Origin: Hyaloperonospora brassicae
Lineage: Eukaryota; Oomycota; Peronosporomycetes; Peronosporales; Peronosporaceae
Assembly: GCA_947650285.1 (NCBI GenBank)
Contig: CANTFL010001332.1
Location: 186,001 to 250,000, forward strand
Length of the DNA: 64,000 nucleotides
Direction: 5' to 3'
A model generated the notes under the pieces. That model was not told where the DNA came from. It saw only the letters and a list, made by a program, of their open reading frames with translations, and ran no database searches. Position 1 is the first letter of the stretch. The number at the start of each line of letters is the position of its first letter. A program made the position numbers and the translations under genes. This document shows, in pieces, positions 31,452 through 41,431 of the stretch.

Positions 31452-34400
31452 TTAGCTAAGCTGGTCGACTCTGAACTGACAAACCGGACACACCTTGTTC
31501 AGCGACAGCCACAGATCAATGCAATCGGAGTGGTACGAGTGAAAACACGGCAGCGACTTGATCTCCTCGCCGACCTCGAAGCCGCAGCGGCATATCAGAC
31601 AACTAGAACGACATCAGTGGAGAAAGACAAGTTGGTAATCAGATCGTAGCGAGTAAGACGATCGCTGACGTACTCCGGAATACCACGGCCATCGTCCTCC
31701 TTTGCCGTGCTGAAGGTGTACGTGGGAAGCTGGTTAAGAAGCGATGACGATGCACCACGGCTGGAAGAAACAAAAAACACAATGTTCTGTTAGTCAGTGC
31801 AGCTCTTTTCAAGCAACAGACGGCAAACGATATCTGACTTACGATTTCAGCGCCTGACCGTGCTGGTCTTGTGCGTCGGACGACGTCTCGTTAGCCTCAG
31901 TCTCAATGCTTACTGCAGGCACAAAACCGAGTCGTGACATGAGTATGGTCGTACAAGCGTTACGCGGAGACGGGCTTACCTATCCGGAAGTCCAAGCTCG
32001 GTTGGATTTCGGTCACTAACATTCCTCGCACAAACTGCAACAGAATAGCTTGTCAACCTCGCATGCTAAAAGGCACAGGATAAGCAACATACTACGTACT
32101 TCGTCGTCATAATTATTCCCTGGCGTGCCTGATGCAGCAACACGACATAGCGATGTTGATAACGTTTCAACCATAACCATTGCGTGAGCCATTTCAACGC
32201 GCACTTACTCAAGTCAGTTTCATACAAATGCTGCAACCATCGCGCATACTCCTCGTCAAACGACACTCTTTCTGTGGTCAGAGGGACAACGTCATGTGAG
32301 CAGCCATCCAGCATTTGCCACGAAAAACATACACACCTGCACCCATGTCAAAGGGAGACGGCGCATTTTCATTCAGCGACTCTTCACTCGCTCCCATCAT
32401 TATTACTTGCTCGCGAATAGCATCGGGAAGCACAAACCGGAAAAGATGCCGCAGTGGCAGCACTTTCGTTTCGTTACAAGCAGCGTTCACGTGAAAGAGC
32501 AAGTAAATGTCCACTCGGTTTCTTTCCGTCTTCCGGATCACATCGATTTTCTCTAGATCGAGATCGCCAAACGGTGTCCGAATACCAGGTTTCCCTATCA
32601 AAAACGTCACAGTGCTTGGACCATCGTACCGCATCGCCTTTGCACGACTGTCGCGTCTTCGTTGCTCGGAGAATGTATTCGAGTGAGCTGACTCCCCAGT
32701 TGTATGGGCACTCGCCTCTAATGCGTCTCCACCGGAAAGAATCTCGTCCATCTGCCGTATAGGAAGAGATGACTCCATGGCTGGAAAAGCGCTAGAATCG
32801 TGAGCATACAGAACACGAATGACAAACTGCTTCGGCAGGGCGAACGTCGATGAGATGCAGTCAAAGTCGCCCTTTTCGAGGTGCAGAGTGGCGACGCCCT
32901 GGTCATTCTCTCCAAGTCCCACCTCATCTTCGACAAGCTGGAGCTCTAGTAGAATGCTTGCATGCAGGCGGCATTCAAACAGTAGTTCCCCCTGTCGTCC
33001 AAATGGCAAGTGGTACATCTTGAACATCAGGTCACGGCAGTTTTCCAATTGCTTTCCCACCCGAAAGGTGTGTAGCCCCGAACGAAGATCCACGTCTCGA
33101 ACGCCATTCACCAAGCTGGAAAACAACACCCCTTTCTCACTTTGGATGACGAAGTATGGCCGACAAGTGTCAGCTAGCGGTGCCACGGCAGCTGATGTTG
33201 GACTGGCAGCGTCATTTGCACAATCAGGACTCGATAACAAGTCAATTTGACGGATATAGATCGATCGAGATGCCGGCGTAACCGCAATGCCCGTCAGCTT
33301 CTGCTTCTTTTCCTCCAGCGCTGGCGAGTCCGCGCAGTCGATCAACTTCCTGTCGCGCATCTCCAGCAGCTTACCGAAGTCTACAATGTATCGTGCCTGA
33401 GGCCTCGGTAATCCGCCGGTATATGCTGCATTTTTCGGATCAGTGCCGCTGAAAGTGCGCTGGAGCTTTGCGGGCCACGTTTCCGCATACTTCACGTGCT
33501 GCAAGTACGCACGTAGTAGATCGTTGCCAAACTTCTCGGGAAAGGAAGACGCGTCCGTGCAGTAGAGCGTACAGCACGTTGCGAAAACGCTCATTTGCTC
33601 GTTGTTCGGTGCGAGCAAGATCGCAACGTTTGACGGGTTCAGATCCAGCCATGCAGCGACTGTTGACGTGATCACGAAACCGGAGTGCATCGACGGAATC
33701 GGACCACGACAGTACGGTATGGAAGCAATCCGTCCGTCTGTTACGCAGAGCATATAACAATGCACAAGTCATTCACGCAACCGCTCTCACGCGCAAGCAA
33801 GGCAGAAAAAGCAAGAGACACGTACCACAGAACTCGTCAAACGCTAACGCCTTGTGGTGCAAGCGCTTGACACCGTCAAACAAGCCGCAGTCAAATACAC
33901 ACGCTCCATCTTCAAACCTGCAACAACACCAGGGCTGTCAGCACGACAACTTCCCTCATCGTCCTCAAGCTCAGACCATCGGCACCTTTTTGACATTCGC
34001 GAATCCAGCTGTGCTAGAACCTTCACCGCTGCGTTCCAATTGCGCGCCGACGAGTACGCTCCAAATAGCCGACTGAACGTCGTAATGTGCGGTGGTGCCA
34101 CGCAATACACCCTGCAACCACATCATCAACAACAACAACAACAACAACAACAGCAACGAAACGACTCGTCACGACTCAGCACCAAACGAACATTGCTCTC
34201 TCTCTCTCTCTTGCCCACCTCGGTGCAATCTGGATAAAGCACCCGTCTTCACAGGTTTTGGCAAACAGCGCATACTGCACGGCACTCTGCAGCGAAGCCT
34301 GCAGTCGGTACGTCCACAGCAGCACGCGGTACGTATTCGGCGCCGCGTTCTCGCTCTCCTGCTTCACGTCGTCGCCGTCTGTAGCTGCTTCAATGGCTTC

Positions 34401-34667
34401 GAAACTCTCTTGTCCATCCAGCAACAGCGACGACGTCCGCACGCGCGCTGCGCGCTTCTCTTCTCGCTCTCCCGTCTGCGCTTCCTCCTCTTCAATCGCT
34501 TCCATCGCCATCACTTCCGTCGGCGACGGAGGCAGCGACAACTGCAGCAGCAGCCGACGGACACGCGGATCTTCGGCCACGCGCTCCGAGTTCATGCGAC
34601 GGATGAGCACTGAGCCGCGCTCGACCCATGCTAAGCTCTCGGGGAACTGCTGCTCGCTCGTCGGCAT
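31452..34667 (-). CDS. PTEN-like pseudophosphatase/C2/RING-H2 fusion, 10 exons
   Basis: Ten exons on the minus strand: 34667-34219, 34111-33986, 33917-33826, 33737-32337, 32271-32209, 32128-32100, 32034-31980, 31912-31843, 31760-31674 and 31602-31452. All nine introns are GT-AG and every phase matches, giving 840 residues. Residues about 150-345 resemble a PTEN/auxilin-type phosphatase (FEDGACVFDCGLFDG; WLDLNPSNVAIL; RPQARYIVDFGKLL). However, the P-loop is LLAPNNEQMS, with no catalytic Cys or Arg, so it is a dead enzyme. A PTEN-type C2 spans about 375-535 (RSIYIRQIDLL; LMFKMYHLPFGRQGELLFEC). The last exon encodes a C3H2C3 RING (CLIC...CFHSYHSDC...CPVC), a ubiquitin E3 module. Membrane-lipid binding by C2 coupled to ubiquitination is the inferred role. 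The RING and exon chain are strong; the pseudophosphatase is moderate. Confidence 0.85.
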
Positions 34668-35215
34668 ACGTACAGAGAGTGCACGCGACAGTGGGGTGAG
34701 GCACTCGCGACGTGACTGACGGACAGAGTGAGTGAGTGAGTGAGCGATCGATCGACGACAGGACAACTGAAGAGCTCAGAGCTTATTCCGTTCTCTGGCG
34801 GAGAGCGGGTTTTGTGTTTGGTTTATTCGCCATTGGCCAAAGTCGCTCGCGCACAAGTAGCCAGTGATCAACGAATATGTATGGACGAAGCAAATCCAGT
34901 GTGCTCGAGTACGTATCCACGCACACCGACACGCAGTCGGAACATCTGCCAGCGGGATGCTGATGGGTCGCCGTGATGGGCACTGCCCTCTCTTTGTCTC
35001 TATCGGACTCAACTTGTCCGATCGACGGACGACATTCCTATCGCGCAGTAACAGCGCCGCGCAGTGCACAGGCCACAAAGCACACCGCATCCTCAACACA
35101 AACCGTCGTCAACGTGGTATATAAAACGCATAGGCGCCACCGCGTCGCTCGACACAGTGGACGGCCACTGGTCCAGTGCTTCGACGCTGTGTTCCTTCGC
35201 TTTCGCCCGCAACAA
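34668..35215. other. Intergenic, PTEN-RING promoter side
   Basis: 548 bp between the PTEN-RING start and the eIF3g stop. A TGAG tetranucleotide run lies at 34728-34744 just upstream of the start codon. No gene seen. Confidence 0.45.
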
Positions 35216-36184
35216 CTACTTGCGCGGAGGCGGCGCCATGTTCTGCGGCAACGCTTTGCCGTACCCCGATCGAAACGTCGTGCCCATGCTGCCAGCGTCT
35301 TCGTTCGCCGGCTTGTTCGACGGCTTGGCCCACTCGAGCTTCAGAATCAAGTGGTCGTAGCCGTGGCCCTGCAGCTTGTTCAGTGCCTTCTCGGCGTCTT
35401 CGCGGTACACAAAGCTCACGAACGCAAACCCACGCGACTGGAACGTCTCGCGGTCCTTGGCCAAGTACACGCGGGACACGGGTCCGAACGCACAAAAGAG
35501 CTCTTTCAAGTCGTCTTCCCGCGTGTCGGGCGACACGTTTGTCACCCGCAGCGTCGCGCTGTCGTCGCGCACGTTGTCGTCCCGTGCGTCGCCGCTGGCG
35601 CCTCCCAGGCGGCCACGCAGACTGGGCGGCACGTACTTGCTCGAGCCAAACGCGCCGTCGAGGGCCGAGCCCCCGCGCGCGCCTGCGTCGGCTGCAGCCG
35701 ACTCGCCCGCTTCGGCGCGCTTGGCCATGTCCTGCTCCATCTCGTCCTTCGGCGTGTCTTTGTACGGACACTTGAGCGTCCAGTGGTCGCCGACCATGCC
35801 ACAGTGCCGGCAGACGACAATCGACGAGTTCTTGACACCGGCAAAGATGTTCTCCTCCTCCTTCTTCTCGCCCGGCAGCACCTGGTCGGCGTTCGGGTCC
35901 TCGAGCGTCACTTCTTCGTACGACATGTACGTCACGTTGCTGCTGTCGCCGTCGTCCAGCGCGTCGCCAAACTTGCGCCACTTCTTGCGCTCCAACGCGC
36001 GTTTGCTGACGCGCGCAATCTCTGTGACTTTCTTGACCTTTTTCGTCACTTTGACTTTGTCGCCCGCCTCGTTGAGCTTCCACTCGACGATCTGCCGCAC
36101 GCCGTTCGAGTCCGGAGCGCTCTCGACGCGCTGCGGGAGCAGGTCGTCTTCTTCGTCGCCCCAGCGCATGCCCGACATGGTCAT
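35216..36184 (-). CDS. EIF3G: Translation initiation factor eIF3 subunit G
   Basis: Single exon, 322 residues, the usual length of eIF3g. The N-terminus MSGMRWGDEEDDLLPQR and the VKVTKKVKKVTEIARVSKRALERKKWRKFGDA block are family signatures that dock on eIF3b/i. A CCHC-type zinc knuckle follows (CRHCGMVGDHWTLKCPYKD, about 124-142), then VPPSLR. A C-terminal RRM covers about 212-292 with RNP2 LRVTNVS and RNP1 RGFAFVSFV. It acts in the eIF3 complex during scanning and reinitiation. The first ATG at 36184 gives MTMSG; the ATG at 36178 is the more conserved-looking start. Assignment is very secure. Confidence 0.97.
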   Translation of the reverse strand: MTMSGMRWGDEEDDLLPQRVESAPDSNGVRQIVEWKLNEAGDKVKVTKKVKKVTEIARVSKRALERKKWRKFGDALDDGDSSNVTYMSYEEVTLEDPNADQVLPGEKKEEENIFAGVKNSSIVVCRHCGMVGDHWTLKCPYKDTPKDEMEQDMAKRAEAGESAAADAGARGGSALDGAFGSSKYVPPSLRGRLGGASGDARDDNVRDDSATLRVTNVSPDTREDDLKELFCAFGPVSRVYLAKDRETFQSRGFAFVSFVYREDAEKALNKLQGHGYDHLILKLEWAKPSNKPANEDAGSMGTTFRSGYGKALPQNMAPPPRK

Positions 36185-36808
36185 CTTGGGCGGTGGAACG
36201 CGATCCGAAGGAGCAGATGTAGCAGGTGCTGGCGGGGACGTGGACGTGGAGTGGGTGGTACAGGTTTGACTGGTGGGTGGTATGTGGGGAATGTCGTGTG
36301 GTGCACACTATGCGGCGAGAGGGGGAGAGAAGGACGGGAGAGGTACAGTAGATGGATACAGCGACACCGATGGATCGCTAGCGTGATTTTTGTGTTGACG
36401 GGGACTTTTTGAATCTTTTGTAGGTGGATTCTGCTGACGTGAATCTTCGTTTGGCGTGCGGTGCTCGATGGCAACAGAGGAGACAAAAGCGTTCAAACAG
36501 CAAATTCTTGCAAACGACGACCGTTAAATGTAAATGCTGATTGTATCGAGATAGTGCCCTTTGAGCGAAGCCATATGTCGCGGTACATGTTTTTCATCAC
36601 ATAAACTCACTGACGTTTTTTGCAAAACTAGACGAAAAAAAACAAGTGATGCTGGACTACAGCAAAGCTGCTGTCCAAAAGACGAGGACGCTACAGGACT
36701 ATGCAAAGTGATGGATGTTATGAGTAAGCAGGTACAACGAGTGCGATTGTACTCACGCAGTGTACGGGGGGGGGTAGAGTTACCTTTCAATCACGCGATC
36801 GCGGGATC
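36185..36808. other. Intergenic, border between gene-rich and repeat-rich DNA
   Basis: No gene supported. A GGGGGGGG run lies near 36767-36774, and the target-site duplication closes the region. It contains the eIF3g promoter. Confidence 0.5.
36804..36808. repeat. Left target-site duplication GGATC
   Basis: The five bases GGATC directly precede the left LTR and directly follow the right LTR (44788-44792). Confidence 0.9.
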
Positions 36809-37201
36809 TGTAACGGGACAGCCCGTTACATGGGAATTGTCATTTGGGAGATAATGACAATAAAGAATATTTTGTTGAATATTCTTTTAACAATATCACC
36901 AATTGTGGTGATATGGATGGGTCGACCAAAGAGTCTGTTCATTGGTTGATATCTTGACGATATCAACCCATCAATCGCCTCAAGACGCGCGCAATGAGTG
37001 GTGACGAGACGTCACCATACACTCATTTATATTAGTATAATTAAGTTAAGTCAAACAGAGAGACAGTGGTTAAAGACTTAATTATATTAATATAACAGTT
37101 TTACTTTTCCCTTACCTACGCTTCCTCGCTTGCCTTGTGTACGTCTGTCGGGGCACCCGAAACCCTTGCGTTAAGTTCACGCAAGGGTGTGCCCCGTTAC
37201 A
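36809..37201 (+). repeat. 5' LTR, 393 bp
   Basis: Begins TGTAACGG and ends CCGTTACA. It contains nested inverted repeats at 36809-36830, 36837-36860, 36862-36887, 36893-36914 and 36944-36968, an AT-rich TATATTAGTATAA core near 37026, and a copy of the same core near 37085. Confidence 0.95.
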
Positions 37202-37203
37202 CC

Positions 37204-37211
37204 TGGTAGCA
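37204..37211 (+). other. Tentative primer-binding site TGGTAGCA
   Basis: TGGTAGCA starts two bases after the LTR and matches the 3' end expected for an initiator or Met-type tRNA ending ...TGCTACCA. The match fades beyond 8 nt, so the priming tRNA is uncertain. Confidence 0.45.
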
Positions 37212-37245
37212 CTTTGTAGTCCTTCCAAGGACCACAACATCCAAC

Positions 37246-38399
37246 ATGAACATGTTGGATGATGAAGAGACCTTTCACGCCACGCGTGAAGGGTTTACCC
37301 ATTTGAGTGACATCGAATGGGGTGCGGTAGAACGAATAAGTTCTACCGTAGGCGAGTTCGCCATTAGCGCCATGTTGGAGTCTCTAGACAGAGACCAACA
37401 ACATGCCGCTATAGCCAAGTCCATTCAACCTAAACTTGTCGCCAAAAGGGAGAAAGTAGCCTTGCTTCACCAGCAAGGCTCTCACCAGGCCGAGCAGTTG
37501 AGAGAACTCGGTGCTCAACAGACAGAGCTGTTGAGACAGCAGCAATTCCATGCTGATGTGGGCGGGACGGCGCATGCGCGTCGTCCCGAGGTCATGAAAG
37601 TTGACATCTCCAAGTACAGTGGAGTCCCGGAAGACTCCCTATTACTATGGTTTGTCGAACTCGACAGAGCCTTAAGGGCTCGTCGCGTCGAAGATGAGCA
37701 AATGAAACTCACATTTGCTCAAACCCACTTGGCAGGACGTGCCAAAACTTGGTACCTGGGGCTCGAGAGTAGCGACCCAAATGTGTTTAGGTAGCTAGAT
37801 GACTTCAAGTCCCGGCTCAGACAAATTTTGAGCCACCACGCGCTGAGTTCAGGGCTCGTTCAGAGCTCCTGAAACTTAAGCAGGGTAAGCGTGATGTGCA
37901 CGCTTACGCTTAACATATACGACTCCTCGCGAGTAGTATAACTGCTAACCCAGTCCATGAACACACGTTGATTACGGTGTTCATGCAAGGGCTCGCAGAC
38001 GGGCCCGTCAGGAGCCACCTGTTCCGCCTTGAGCTGAATACGCTTGAAGATGCGATATCAGCCGCGGAACAGGAAGACTTTAGCATGAGACAGGCTCATG
38101 CTAGCTCAAACTCTTATCGTCCACCGAGACGACAAGAGATCGGAGGTCCAGAACCAATGGACATCTGCTATGTTGAGAGCGAGAGACCTCGCTCCTCAAA
38201 CAACAAGCGATTGCAGAGGTGCAATCGCTGTCAGAAGTTAGGGCACTACGCATACGAGTGTAGTGCTCCACGCCCAGTACCAAACAGTACTGAGCGAAAT
38301 GGACGACCATTTGCCAGAAAGGGCAATGGGCGTGGGTCCAGCGCTGTTGCGAAACCGCAACAGCGAGACGGACCATCAAAAAATGGTCGGGGTCAGTAG
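37246..38399 (+). pseudogene. gag: gag, interrupted
   Basis: The start codon at 37246 lies inside a 10-bp-arm hairpin (37239-37260). The first piece, to 37794, carries the typical Ty3 capsid-like segment (MKVDISKYSGVPEDSLLLWFVELDRAL...FAQTHLAGRAKTWYLGL). A TAG at 37792, a one-base frame loss near 37830 and a TAA at 37911 break it. The open frame then resumes and ends in a nucleocapsid zinc knuckle with CCHC spacing (CNRCQKLGHYAYEC), followed by a basic tail. The knuckle should bind element RNA during packaging. It is described here as a broken copy only. Confidence 0.88.
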
Positions 38400-38450
38400 G
38401 GGCGGAGCGCCCTACTGGTCCAGCAACCTCAAAAGGAATTTTCAAATCTC

Positions 38451-39350
38451 TTGACGAAAGTTGCTCCAGATACACAATTATTGTGTGTCTCTGCACCTGG
38501 TGATGACGTTTCGCTCATCACCTTGAAGTCGGAAGCGACAAATGATTTGTCACTTCGTGCTCTGGTTCATTGTGGGGCGTCGAACAACTTTGTTCGACGC
38601 CAGTCACTAGAGGGTCGTAGGCTCAAGTTCGTTGAGCGCGACATTCCCCTCACAAGGATGACGGTGCGCCTTGCAACAGGCGCATCGATTACCGTTGAGG
38701 ATTGTGTAGTAGAAATCCACTACACGTTAGAGGGCGAACAGTACGATGATGACTTCATCGTACTAGATCTGGATGACAAATTTGATGTCATCCTGGGATT
38801 ACCTTGGCTCAGAAAGTACGAGCCAAGGGTGAGCTGGCACCATCGATCCGTGAAAATGCCTGCCGCTTGTTCATCAGATGACCATCTGATGAACATCTTG
38901 GAGCGTCCACAAGCGTGTGGATGTTCTGCGAGTGAGTGCGATGGTCTCACTTGCGGTACGGTCGTTAGCACGACTGCACAAGATCACATTGTAGTTGATC
39001 ACTACACTGTGGAGCAAGCTCCCGGCGGCTGTACAGAAGTACAGGTGGCGCCAAAGGTCCATTACTCGAATAAGTCGCGTGGACCGGGACATGGATTCAT
39101 GCCTAGCGGGCAGCATCGTAGACGAAATAAACAAGTTGACTTCAAAGGGCAACATGGACGTCTTAGGTCGACTGGAGAGTCGACCGTAGAGGATCGGTAC
39201 CTGACTGTGGTTGCACAGCCACAGTCAGAAGACGTCGAGGGAATAAGTCCCCACGTACTTGAGGAAGGGATCCTTAAGAGTCACTTGCTGAGGGATCAGG
39301 CCCTCAGCAACCTGTGGAAACAAGTTCCCAGGAAGAAACCGAGACGTTGA
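38451..39350 (+). pseudogene. pol: aspartic protease region
   Basis: A 299-codon open frame with a retropepsin-like region: LRALVHCGASNNFVRRQ, then DDDFIVLDLDDKFDVILGLPWLRKYEPRVSW, the usual flap and ILG motif. The active-site triplet is expected to start with Asp, but here it reads His-Cys-Gly-Ala (His codon 38568-38570), so the protease is predicted inactive. The region downstream to 39667 is disrupted. Confidence 0.8.
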
Positions 39351-39667
39351 ACGTCGAAACCTAATGAGGGATCATGTAAAGGGCTTATACGCTTGATCTG
39401 ATTGTGCCTCCGAAGTTAACTTCAGAGATAACTCAGTCAACGCTAGAACCGAAACGGTTCTTGCGTGATCTGCGTAGTGGCAAAGTCAAGCAGATCTGCA
39501 TACTCGTCACAGAGGATGTGTATGTGGCCGATATTTGATCGTCAACAGTATTTGCTGAGAGCAAACGGGTTCTCAGCAGCTCATCGATGGACGAAAGTGT
39601 CCTCGATGAGAAGACTCGGATTGAGCGATAGACGTCTCAATCCTGGAAGTCGCTTCATGCAAATCCT

Positions 39668-41422
39668 TTGTATAAGGATTTGATCGAATTCAAGGATGTT
39701 TTCCTTGGATACGTGCCATGCGAGTTTCCTAAGGACAAATGCACTCGACACGAGATCGAGCTCAAACCGGGCTCGAAGTATTGTGTCATGAAGCAGTGGC
39801 CACTGCCTCGTGAACAAGTACTAGCGATCGAAAAGTTCTTTACCGATCGCTTAGCAGCGAGCCATGTGACGGAATCAACTTATTCTCACGGTTCTCCGAC
39901 CTTCTGTGTGCGAAAGGCCACAGGAGGATGGCGGATTGTGCACGCATTTAACAAGTTGAACTCTGCAACGGTACCGGCTCAGACGCCGATACCGAGGAAG
40001 GACGTAATCATAGATGGTATGTCAAAGAGTACCATCTTTTCGTCCATGGATCTGATGGATGGATTCTATCAGATCCTCATGCGTGAACGGGACGTCCCGT
40101 TCACGGCAGTGAGTACCCCCAGCTGTATGCTGTAGGAGGGGCTATTTATGCCACAGGGACTGAGCAATGCCCCTGCAACATTGCACAGATGTGTCACAAA
40201 TCTGTTGAGACCGGTGCGAGACTTCGCACCGAGTTACTTCGACGATGTGTTCGTCCATAGCCGGGCTATGGACGGAAAGACGGACGTTGAAGCTCACAGA
40301 ACTCACGTTCGTCAGGTTCTTCAACCTATGCGCAAGCATAAAATTTACGCAAACCTCAAGAAGTGTATATTTGCAGCTAGCGAAATAACACTTCTTGGGT
40401 GCATCGTGGGTAAACACGGCGTACGCTCTGATCCCGAAAAGATCCAGGCGATCACCGACTGGCCATTGCCAGTCGATGTCAAGGGACTAAGGAAGTTCCT
40501 TGGACTAGCGGCGTACTTAGACAAGTACTCGCACAATTACGCCGAGATGACTGTTCATCTTTCTTGCTTGCTCAAGAAAAATGCCAAGTGGTCATGGAAC
40601 GCTGACTGTCAGCGTTCCTTTGAAAGCATCAAGAAAAGTTTGATGCAATCGCCGATCTTGGCGATTGCAGATCAGGACAGACCATTTCATGTGGTCTGTG
40701 ACGCCAGCGATTTTGCGATCGGCTGTGCGTTAATGCAGTTTGACGCAGATGGCGCGGAGCGCGTCATCTGTTATCAGTCGCGTCAGCTGAAAGCAGCTGA
40801 GCGGAATTACCCAGTGCATGACAAGGAACTCCTTGCCATGAAGTATGCACTGGCTAAGTTCCGCGTCTATCTCTTGGGAGATAGACCGTTTGTTGTCTAT
40901 ACGGACCATGCGTCATTACGCACGGCCGTAAACAGCCCGAATTTCTCGCAAAGAATGGCGAGGTGGCTGTCTTTCTTCGCGGAGCATAACTTCTCCGTGG
41001 AGTATAAACCAGGAGGACTAAACGTCGTCGCTGATGCGCTCTCGCGCCGGCCCGATTTCGAGCCGGACGCACAATCCAACAGTGAGGATAAGCCCACTGT
41101 TGCGACACTGTCAGTCAGTGTTCCGTCGTCAAGTTTACTTGACGACGTACGAAAGGCATACGCGGAAGATGAGGATCTTCTGCGATTGATGGATCATCTG
41201 GTGAATCCATCCAGTAAATCCATGAGGGATTTACCGGCTTTGTACCGATCCTCATCGGATCGGTATAGTACACGCAACGGATTGATGTACTATAAAGCTG
41301 TTGCCGACTACACGCCTCTTGTCGTCGTACCCGCTCATCATGATTTGCGTTTACACATCATGTATGAGTGTCACGATGCCCCAACAGGCGGCCATCGTGG
41401 TAAAGAAAAAAACTCACGGTAA
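39668..41422 (+). pseudogene. pol: reverse transcriptase and RNase H, one nonsense codon
   Basis: One continuous reading frame apart from a TAG at 40133-40135, where the family expects Trp. RT blocks: TFCVRKATGGWRIVHAFNKLN, FSSMDLMDGFYQI, MPQGLSNAPATL, catalytic SYFDDVFVHS, LGCIVGKHGVRSDPEKI, DWPLPVDVKGLRKFLGLAAY. RNase H: VVCDASDFAIGCALMQ, YPVHDKELLAMKYAL, YTDHASLR. The H2C2 zinc finger of integrase begins at the end (HHDLRLHIMYECHDAPTGGHRG), and the frame is then lost near 41420 at an A-run. A Ty3/gypsy RT is unmistakable. Confidence 0.95.
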
Positions 41423-41431
41423 GTCGTGACT

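Noticed and set aside
35109..36308. 399-codon minus-strand frame overlapping eIF3g in another frame
   Set aside because: Arg/Gly-rich shadow of eIF3g with no domain.
34973..36412. 479-codon plus-strand frame opposite eIF3g
   Set aside because: Antisense by-product of eIF3g; no domain and skewed composition.
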